Shown piece after piece: positions 57,169 to 63,999 of a stretch of 63,999 bases of DNA (positions within the stretch are counted from its first letter, which is position 1; every line of letters starts with the position of its first letter). The notes beneath the pieces were generated by a model. The model searched no databases. It saw only the letters and a program-made list of their open reading frames with translations, and was not told the DNA's origin. The position numbers were made by a program, and so were the translations under genes. Origin of the DNA: Plicaturopsis crispa FD-325 SS-3. Taxonomy: Eukaryota > Basidiomycota > Agaricomycetes > Amylocorticiales > Amylocorticiaceae. The stretch lies in assembly GCA_000827205.1 (NCBI GenBank), contig KN832560.1, positions 473,826 through 537,824 on the forward strand, read 5' to 3'.

Positions 57169-59378
57169 ATGCTACAGCGAGCGTCAACCTCAGTCAAGGC
57201 CGGTGTCGCCCGAAATACGACCGCCGTAGCAAAGCGCTCATACAGCCAGGCAAAAGGTCCTGCTGGCCCGGGTGGACGTAGCCCGCGGCCGTCGAAAGCT
57301 AAGGACTATCTCATCACAGCCTCGGTTGCAGCAGTCACCTTCGGTGCCCTATGGTATCCGGTGCAATATGTTAGGGGCAACGTACACAACGACGCCGACC
57401 CCATCGCGGAGGCTCGCGCACGACGTCTCGCTAGCAGCGGGCTTGGAAACGGGGTGTTGACCGCGTTGGTGTGGGGCTCAAATAGGTGCGCATGTGTTAC
57501 CCTCGTGCTCTAGTATATGAGGCTCATTGTGCTCAGGTCGGGCGTGCTATCCCCTGACACTCCCGCAGTCGAGAATTTGCGGACGCCGTCGGGCGCGCCG
57601 TGGTCGGAAAACGTCGCCTTGCGCGATTTGGCGCTGCATGAGACTCATGCCGCGTGTGTGGATGCACGCGGGGACATATATCAATGGGGTGACGGGTTCT
57701 TTGGCCCCTCCGTCAAGGACCGGAAACCAGTTCTGACCCTTCGCGGTAAGGTATGTACGCGTCAACCGGCCTGTTGTCATTGACCGCGTCGCGCATACTA
57801 AGTATCTGTGACAGAATATAGTTCAGATTCAATTGACAGAATCTCGCGTGTTGGCACTGTCTGCGTCTGGCCGTGTTTACGTGCTGTCGTCGGATGCGTC
57901 CAAGCAGACACTGCCCTCCGGCGCCCCGAGTCCTTCCAGTCGAACTTGGTGGAGCACGGGGTGGATGTGGGGCGAAGAGGGCAACAGCGTCGATTTCGTA
58001 GAGATCACCCCGCGCGAGCCCCTCGGGTGGAACGAAAAGTGCGCCCATGCACAATTCAGTTCGCGTTTTCTAGGAAGCTAATGCAAATCGCGAACAGGTT
58101 TGTGAGCATATCCGCGGGAAGCGACCACATGCTCGCGCTCACGTCCTCCGGCTCGACGTACGCGTACCCCATCACCAGCAGGGCGAATTCCCATGGCCAG
58201 CTCGGCTTCCGGAAATTCGACATCCCGTCCCCGGCCCCGTTCTCACCCACTTCGAGTGCAACGACGCGCTTGCCGGTCGAGCTCACGCCCAAGTCTATTG
58301 CGGACCCGTATGCGAAGGCTTCTCCATTTATTCGGAAGTCAACGCCAGGAGACTCGCAGTCGCAAAATGTGGCGGATGCTGTTGTGGACGACAGTGATAT
58401 ACGCTTCTCGGATACACTTTTTGAGATACAAGCCCTCAAGGGTGTGAAGGTGTCCCAGATTGCCACCGGTGGACGAAGTAGCTTTGTAAAAACAGACACG
58501 GGACGCGTGTTGGGGTGGGGCGCGAACGAATACGGGTTAGTCTATCGTCTTGTGGGTCGGCAGGAGGCTAATAAAGTGTATAGCCAGATCGGTCTGGGCA
58601 GTAATGTAACTCTGAACACGATAACTGTGCCTACGGAGGTTGTGTTTTCGAGACTAGTGTCGAACCGCACACGTAGTCAATGCTTAGACATTTGTGCGGG
58701 TACGTGCTCGCAGTTAAGTTATTCTGTCCGTACTCATTGTGTGCTTGCAGGGGGTGACCTGACATCTTTTACCGTTGAGCGGACGGACGAAAATGCTGGG
58801 AAGACCATTGAGCTGCTCATGTGCGGCAACGGTCGCTGGGGCGGCCTCGGAAATAACCAGGTGCGGTCTTACGTGCCGATACCAGTCCACCCTCTAACTT
58901 CTTCATCTCTAGTTCACAAACGCGCAAGGCTCTCCCTTACGCGTCAAAAATATCAGCGGCCTCCAAGAATGCAAGTATTTTACCTAACCTTCCCCTTCCC
59001 CCACATGCCAAGCACGTCCACTAACATCAGTCCAATTACCCGATAGTTAGCGACAAGACGCAGACGCTCCAGCCCATCGCCCCACACGCGATCTCCATCT
59101 CCCCATCAGGGCATGTCCTCCTCACCCTCGGCACGGGGGGCGGTCGAGACCTCATCGGCTGGGGGGCGAACTACGACTCCCAGCTGGGCAACGGGAGGAA
59201 GAGCAGCGTTCCTAGCCCCGCAAATCTCGCGCTGCCGGACGGCGAGCGGTTGATGCTCGCGAGGGCGAGGGCGGATGTGAGGGACCTCGCGGGGAGGGTG
59301 TGGAAGCGGGGCGTAGAGGTCGAGCAGTGTGCGGTTGCGGGATACGGTAATAGCGTTGTCTACTGGAGGATTCGGTGA
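57169..59378 (+). CDS. RCC1-repeat mitochondrial protein (FMP25-like)
   Basis: The protein begins MLQRASTSVKAGVARNTTAV, a basic, Ser/Thr-rich mitochondrial leader. One membrane span follows (KDYLITASVAAVTFGALWYP). RCC1-type beta-propeller words: NGVLTALVWGSNR|SGVLSPD, NVALRDLALHETHAACVDA, GDIYQWGDGFFGP, ESRVLALSASGRVYVLSSD, FVSISAGSDHMLALTSSGST, IATGGRSSFVKTDTGRVLGW, GANEYGQIGLGSNVTLNTIT, ELLMCGNGRWGGLGNNQ, ISISPSGHVLLTLGTGGG and DLIGWGANYDSQLGNGR, ending VVYWRIR. The yeast relative Fmp25 acts in complex III assembly in the inner membrane. Eight or so exons, with introns at about 57486-57538, 57747-57812, 58047-58094, 58538-58578 and later. Length about 600. Confidence 0.82.
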
Positions 59379-59831
59379 ATATTTGCAGGATCTCTACTTC
59401 CTTGTGACGTCGACGTCGTGGGCCGTGCGGCCGTAAGGGCTATCCACGATAAGTATGTGTTTTTCCGTTTGCCCCCAAGTTTGTCCACGGTACTTGTGAT
59501 ATCAGGTAGCGCGGCGTGCATGAGGCCACCGCGCCGCCAAGTTTCCTCCCAACGATGATATATTTACATCTTGTCGACCGGCTCCCCCTATTTTCTCAAG
59601 CTCTTGCTTCCGACCGTCATCTTCACTAGGCCTTGTGCTCAGCGTGCGTCCCCGACGCTTTTGAATAGTACCAGTCCTGTCTAGCGCAGTCAGTAGCCGT
59701 TTCACTTCTTTGCTTCACGTAGCCTCGGGGATCTGACAAAGTACTACATATCACATTGACATTGCACTCCAGCTCTATCTGATACAGCCATCGATTCACT
59801 CGTCTTACTTGAGCTCACAAGTAGCGTCAAT
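59379..59831. other. Intergenic region
   Basis: A short minus-strand frame (59502-59705) and another at 59744-59956 overlap coding DNA or lack motifs. This is the 3' end of the FMP25-like gene and the promoter of the next gene. Confidence 0.5.
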
Positions 59832-61116
59832 ATGTCGTCGCCGACGTCTGCGACGACTCTAATTTCCCCCACATCCTCCATGGATCTCTCCTCGGCGCCC
59901 TCGTCCCGATTTTCCGCCATCGTCTTCGAAGAGGACTCTTCCGATGAGGAGCTCATCTTACCGACATTCTCCTCGAATCAGCGGTCCTTCCGCACCGAGC
60001 TGTCGAGGGAGAGCAGTTTCGGCCACGCGTCAGACAGTGACCGCGTTGTGTTCACCGGGACGCGCGAGGCCAATATCTCCTGGGCTGCCGATGCTGAGGC
60101 GGCAGAATCGCTGGTGGCTCCTCTCTCGCAGCTAGCGCTCACGACGCCCGTGCAGCCCCTACCCGTATATCCGAAGAAGGGCGCTGACGCCCGCGCGGGA
60201 AAAAGGGCTCGGCGGAAGGCGAGGGATGCGCAGCGAGACATACAGAACCCGGGATGGCGAGAAATGAGGGCAGAAAAGGCGGCCAGGAAGGCGGAGCGGG
60301 ATGCAGAGCTAGACCTGCAGGACCCGGAATGGAGGGAGAAGAAGAAGGCCGAAAGAGCAGCGACGAAGGCGCAGCGAGCAGCCAAGAAACGCGCGGAGGC
60401 AGATGCTTTAGCCAAGAAGGCGGCGAAGAAGGCGAGGAAAGCGGCCAAGAAGGAGCTGCGAGACAAGCTCCTCCAGGCGGAGAGGAATATTACCTCAAAC
60501 TCGATAGCGCAGGCCAACTACCCATCGCCCGCCCCATCGCCCGCTTTGCGACGTCCAGTCCCCACCTCTCCGACGAAGTCCCCCGCGAAGAAAGCAACGA
60601 AGGACAAGAAACACGTCCCAGCTACCGTTGCTGCCGTCTCGGGCCTGGGAGAACGGCCGCTTGTCAACGACGTCGGCGACGAGGGCTTGAGTACGGGAGC
60701 GTACGACGAGGCGTCGAAATACATCAGCTCGTATGTTCAGATTTTCTCACCGCACCACAAAATACTCATCGCAATCTCTGTGTCACAGCGTCATCTCCGA
60801 CCCCAATACTGACAAAAAGCCGAACTTGACCCTCCTCCATGCCCTCATCGTCGAGCTAGGATTTTCCTCTACCTCCTTCCCATCACCTCTCCCCTCTTCG
60901 ATGAAGGCCGCAAAGACTTTCTTGAAGACTCACGCCTTCGTCAACATCGGCCAATACCTTTCGGTCCGCACTCAGGGCCAGAAGGCTCTGCAGGGCATCA
61001 TTCACCCAACGCGGAGCTCCCTCATGAAGGACATCGGGAAGAAGCGCAATCGTGTCCCGCTCGGTGCCGTCAAGGCTATGGGCCTGAACGTTCTGCTGGT
61101 CTCTTGCTATCATTAA
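59832..61116 (+). CDS. Conserved Lys/Ala-rich protein, function unknown
   Basis: Two exons (intron about 60732-60789). The N-terminus is Ser-rich with an acidic element (SAIVFEEDSSDEELILPTFS). The middle has a long charged helix with repeated words (DAQRDIQNPGWREMRAEKAA; DAELDLQDPEWREKKKAERA), each holding Q-x-P-x-W-R-E, and a Lys/Ala coil (KKAAKKARKAAKKELRDKLL). The C-terminus looks folded: SDPNTDKKPNLTLLHALIVE, LGFSSTSFPSPLPSSMKAAK, TFLKTHAFVNIGQYLSVRTQ, GQKALQGIIHPTRSSLMKDI, then AVKAMGLNVLLVSCYH. I recognise the last part only as a conserved Agaricomycete unknown. The repeat of about 23 residues at 60241-60350 suggests an internal duplication. It may bind nucleic acid through the basic coil. 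Confidence 0.75.
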
Positions 61117-61795
61117 TATTGACGATAGGCTGCCCCTAGACAATATATCCACCGCTTCGCGTTGAGCGAGATGGATGGCTTCAACGCAGATGTATGAATA
61201 CTGTACGTGATGGAGGTCGCTTCTTGTGTTGTTTTGTTCTTTCTTGCATGTTGAGCCGCATTATTTTCTACTGTACACACCTTACCCTGTACTCAAGTCC
61301 CAATCACTTACACACCCTTGCAATGTAAATCTGTAGCGTCAATTGTTCCAATCTTACCGTGCACAAACGGCCGTGGTGCAACTCACAATCTCCTGGCACA
61401 CGCAGACATCTAAACGCTGATGTACGGTATTACCTGAGTCAGAGCTTGAACAAACGACTGATAGCCCGATAATGAAACACCCGGTGAATTTCAGCTATCA
61501 AGGAGGACCGTAGGAGAAGAGATAATAAAAAGTGCAAAAAAGCCCAAATCAACAGCCCGCCCATGTCCCCTGGTGTTATAAGCACAACAGACAAAGCACG
61601 AGAATAAAACGATATGGTAGGGTATATGGCGTTAGCATCGTAAGTGCTGCGAATAAATCAAGTCGGGAAGTGGGTGACCGTATAAGGGTAGGCCTTGAGG
61701 ATATGTCGGTGTAGATAGGAAGAATAGGGAAAGGGAAACGGAAACGACATATCACCAAAGAAAACCCGAACTGGACCCCTGCCCACCAGCACCGC
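61117..61795. other. Intergenic region, gene tails
   Basis: This is the 3' end of the Lys/Ala-rich gene and the 3' end of the minus-strand double-psi barrel gene. It is A/T-richer than its neighbours. A frame at 61532-61714 has no family match. Confidence 0.5.
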
Positions 61796-62865
61796 CTAGA
61801 GCTGTCCGCCCGCAACGATGAGGCCACCGATGCCAATGACGGCCTGGTTGAAGTCGCGGAGACTGCCCTCGGTGACGGACCCGGTCGGGATAGCCAGGGC
61901 GCCACTGGTGTAGTCGACCGAGGACGAGGACGCGCTGCTGCTGCTACTCTTCGACGCAGAAGAGGATGTGGACGCCTTCGACGTGGTCGAGGGCTTCGAC
62001 GAGGTGGAGGACGAAGTCGTGGTGGGAGGAGTCCAGGTCGAAGTGGGAGTGGTCTTTGTCGAGGTGGTTTTCGGCGTCGACGTCGTTTCCGGCTTCCAGG
62101 TAGTGGTGGGAGGTGTCCAAGTAGAGGTGGGGGGTGTCCAGGTGGACGTTGGTGTAGCCTTCTTTGTGGTCGTGCTGGGCTCGTCACCGCCCGAGCCGAC
62201 AAAACTCCATGTACCCTGGAGGACACCTTCGCTTTCCGGAGCGAAGAAGGTGAAGAGACCACGAGAGAGGTCGAGTCCTCCGTACGGGCAGCCAGGGCAC
62301 TGTGAAAAGAGTATCGGTAACGGTGTGGATGATGCGTATGGAGCACAGGACATACCTCGTCCATGATCGTAGCCGTCGTCGTTTTCCCGTTGTAAGTCAT
62401 TGTAATTTGCTTAAAGCACTGAGGACCGGGATATCCTCCACCATATTGCTAAGCAGGATAATCAGTATTGTGCCAAAAGAGAAGGGCGGGAGAGATCTCT
62501 ACGTCGGAGTTCAGAGCAACGATCTAGTGGTGTTTGCGACTTCGATTAGCGAAACAACAATCGTATGAAGAGTTCTGAAAGCTTACAAAGTCGCTCGCTA
62601 CGTTGACCTTTCCACAAGCACCTCTGAAGAGACAGTCAGACCAGGAGTTCGAACGAAAGTCAGCGAATGATACTCACTCTCCGACATCGTAGAAAGTCCA
62701 GCGCGCATTGTTAAACTGTCCACGCTTGTTAAGTGAGACATCGCCTGCCGCTCGCTTTGCAAGGTCGTGGTGACTGCGGCCATGGTTGACATGGGGCTCC
62801 GCAAATGCAGCGAAAGGGAGAGCGAGGGAAAGGAGGGGCAGTCCGAACATCGTGGAGGCTCGCAT
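61796..62865 (-). CDS. Secreted double-psi beta-barrel (RlpA/expansin-like) protein with Thr/Pro stalk
   Basis: A signal peptide opens the protein (MRASTMFGLPLLSLALPFAA), then the pro-region AEPHVNHGRSHHDLAKR (a KR site). The barrel domain follows: FNNARWTFYDVGEGACGKVN, VASDFIVALNSDQYGG, CFKQITMTYNGKTTTATIMD, ECPGCPYGGLDLSRGLFTFF and EGVLQGTWSFVGSGG. 'ECPGCPYGGLDLS' with the Asp is the family's core motif. A Ser/Thr/Pro stalk follows with about five copies of TSTWTPPT-like words, then a Ser-rich run and a weakly hydrophobic C-terminus (AVIGIGGLIVAGGQL), which may be a GPI-type signal. The family acts at the fungal cell wall and binds or loosens glucans or chitin. About four exons. Confidence 0.85.
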
Positions 62866-63112
62866 ATTTGGCTATAGACGAGGGGGATTGCTTGAAGTGA
62901 CGATGTTGGGGACGTTAAAGACCGTAGTGCAAGAGAGTGTAAGTGGGCTGAAAGCCTGGTGTACGGAAACGCTGGCGCTATCAACAAGTAGCAAGGTGGA
63001 GACAGAGAGCAAGAGGTGAAAATCCCGCATGCACAAAATGATTTGGCGCGTCCCCTTGGCAAAATGCGCACGCCACTTCCACTCAAACTTTGGGACCGTC
63101 GCTGGTAATTTT

Positions 63113-63180
63113 GCACCGTAGAAGCTACTGTGCACTGCACCGTATGATTGTACTGTACCGTTCACCGTATTACGTCTTAC
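63113..63180 (-). repeat. Short dispersed repeat, right copy (inverted)
   Basis: Read on the minus strand it shows acggtacagtacaatcat, acggtgcagtgcacagtag and cttctacggtgc in the order of the left copy at 741-815. Identity over the shared core (acagtacaatcatacggtgc) is complete, then falls. The two copies are in opposite orientation, 62 kb apart. Confidence 0.5.
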
Positions 63181-63223
63181 TGTGTTTCTCGTTTGCCGTG
63201 TGAATTTTGGACTTGCAGGCTCA

Positions 63224-63229
63224 TATATA
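63224..63229 (+). promoter_or_regulatory. TATA box of the right-edge gene
   Basis: TATATA lies about 295 bases before the predicted ATG at 63522. A 5'-UTR intron (donor near 63443) would bring the start nearer. Confidence 0.35.
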
Positions 63230-63521
63230 CGGACGCGTTCGACTGGATTCAACTCACCGTCTGCCCCGCTGAGCGCTGAGGTCCCGCTGGTCGCTCTTTG
63301 GCCGTGCGTCTCTGGCGTCGTGACGCGTGACGAGGCCCGCTCCCCTTTCTCTCTTGCTTGCTCTGGGTTCCACTTTTTTTTCACTTTCCGTACTCGACTT
63401 CGACAACTGTCTTTACAGACAATAGATTCTAGTCTACGTTCGTAAGTGCAGCGCGTCTGTACCCTTCTAACTCAGCTAACAAACGCTACCAGCTATTATT
63501 CTAGATTGAGTAGACCTGGAA

Positions 63522-63999
63522 ATGTTCCCCAAGAGTATGTACCCGCAACTGTTGTATTCCAACGTTGCGGTTAACACTTTCTTGCGGCAGAACGCCAGCT
63601 GCCACAGTGCCGTCAGGGCTGTTTTGAAGAGGACGGGGTAACTCCGATACTCAAGAAGCTATGTGCACATAGCAGTAGCGGGCGCAAACGTCAGGTAAGT
63701 GCTAGCAGGTTTATATCGATCGTATATTCACACAAACACTGGTAGAGAACCGATGAAGGCGTGGCATCCGAGTCGGTTGCTGCGCATGTTGGTCCAGTGC
63801 CATCGTGCCCTGCACCGCCCGCGTCATGCGTTGCCCCGCCGCCCTCATCCCCAGTGGTAGGCCTACATCTGCCGACAGACAGCTCTCAGTTACCGCCGGT
63901 CTGGCCTGAGATATCGGAGTCTTTCGAGGACGTCGACATGGACCCTTCGGCCACCTTTCTTGCGCAAAATGGGGGACACGATCAGACACGCCCTCGTGA
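63522..63999 (+). CDS. Partial gene at the right edge, Cys-containing protein
   Basis: MFPKK (exon 1) joins over intron 63535-63590 to RQLPQCRQGCFEEDGVTPIL, KKLCAHSSSGRKRQ and, over intron 63695-63745, to RTDEGVASESVAAHVGPVPS, a Pro/Ser-rich part and EISESFEDVDMDPSATFLAQ. It is still open in frame at the last base. The Cys-x-x-x-Cys word with a distant Cys looks like the tail of a zinc-finger domain, such as RING, but the front part is absent from this window. It may be a truncated or lineage-specific relative. Nothing more can be said without the next segment. Confidence 0.5.

Larger units (their letters stand above)
62866..63521. other. Promoter region between two divergent genes, with the second dispersed repeat
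   Basis: The dispersed repeat copy lies here (63113-63180), and a TATATA box at 63224-63229. After it, a leader with a donor-like gtaagt at about 63443 and an acceptor near 63490 suggest a 5'-UTR intron before the last gene. Long frames over the repeat (62872-63384 -) are not supported. Confidence 0.45.

Overview
This window is nuclear DNA from a filamentous basidiomycete, most likely an Agaricomycete. The genes are dense, on both strands, and cut by many short introns (about 50-65 nt, GT-AG with occasional GC-AG). Several families are typical of that group: DUF6593, a GDS1 winged-helix regulator, F-box-like single-exon proteins and Ser-rich conserved unknowns. I saw no tRNA, rRNA, CRISPR array or intact transposon. 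All exon joins were made by eye from frame, splice signals and family motifs, so single exon edges may be off.

Layout. 1-4.1 kb is gene-poor and holds a short dispersed repeat and a diverged tandem duplication. 4.1-8.4 kb (+): a small Pro-rich protein, N-terminal glutamine amidohydrolase (NTAQ1), a BTB protein and a DUF6593 protein. 8.6-15.4 kb (-): a very large Ser-rich conserved protein and a ubiquitin E2. 15.6-17.5 kb (+): an Ash2/Bre2 SPRY subunit of COMPASS, sharing a short divergent promoter with the E2. 17.7-28.1 kb: a PhoD-like phosphatase (-), cyclase-associated protein CAP (-), tRNA-splicing endonuclease subunit Sen34 (+), an EI24 membrane protein (-) and linker histone H1 copy A (-). 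28.7-43.4 kb: a predicted LYRM7/Mzm1 plus release-factor-like fusion (+), aldo-keto reductase 1 (+), H1 copy B (-), an F-box-like protein (+), a small membrane protein (-), aldo-keto reductase 2 (-), an acyl-CoA-synthetase-like protein without its ATP-binding signature (-) and H1 copy C (+). 44.3-54.1 kb (-): a Jsn1/Puf1-type RRM+PUF protein and a GDS1 + KilA-N-like regulator. 55.9-61.1 kb (+): a probable N-myristoylated protein, an FMP25-like RCC1 protein and a conserved Lys/Ala-rich unknown. 61.8-62.9 kb (-): a secreted double-psi beta-barrel (expansin-like) protein. A gene runs off the right edge.

The most unusual stretch is 26.8-43.5 kb. Three linker-histone genes and two near-identical aldo-keto reductases sit in it in a mirror-like order (H1-A<, AKR1> ... 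AKR2<, H1-C>, with H1-B in the middle), which suggests an old inverted duplication. Inside one arm, two mitochondrial proteins (a complex III assembly LYR protein and a GGQ release factor) appear to be joined by a 60-nt intron whose retention would give the LYR protein alone. Other points of note are the HPG-for-HPN change in the E2, the GDS1/KilA-N composite, and a short interstitial telomere-type repeat next to H1-B.
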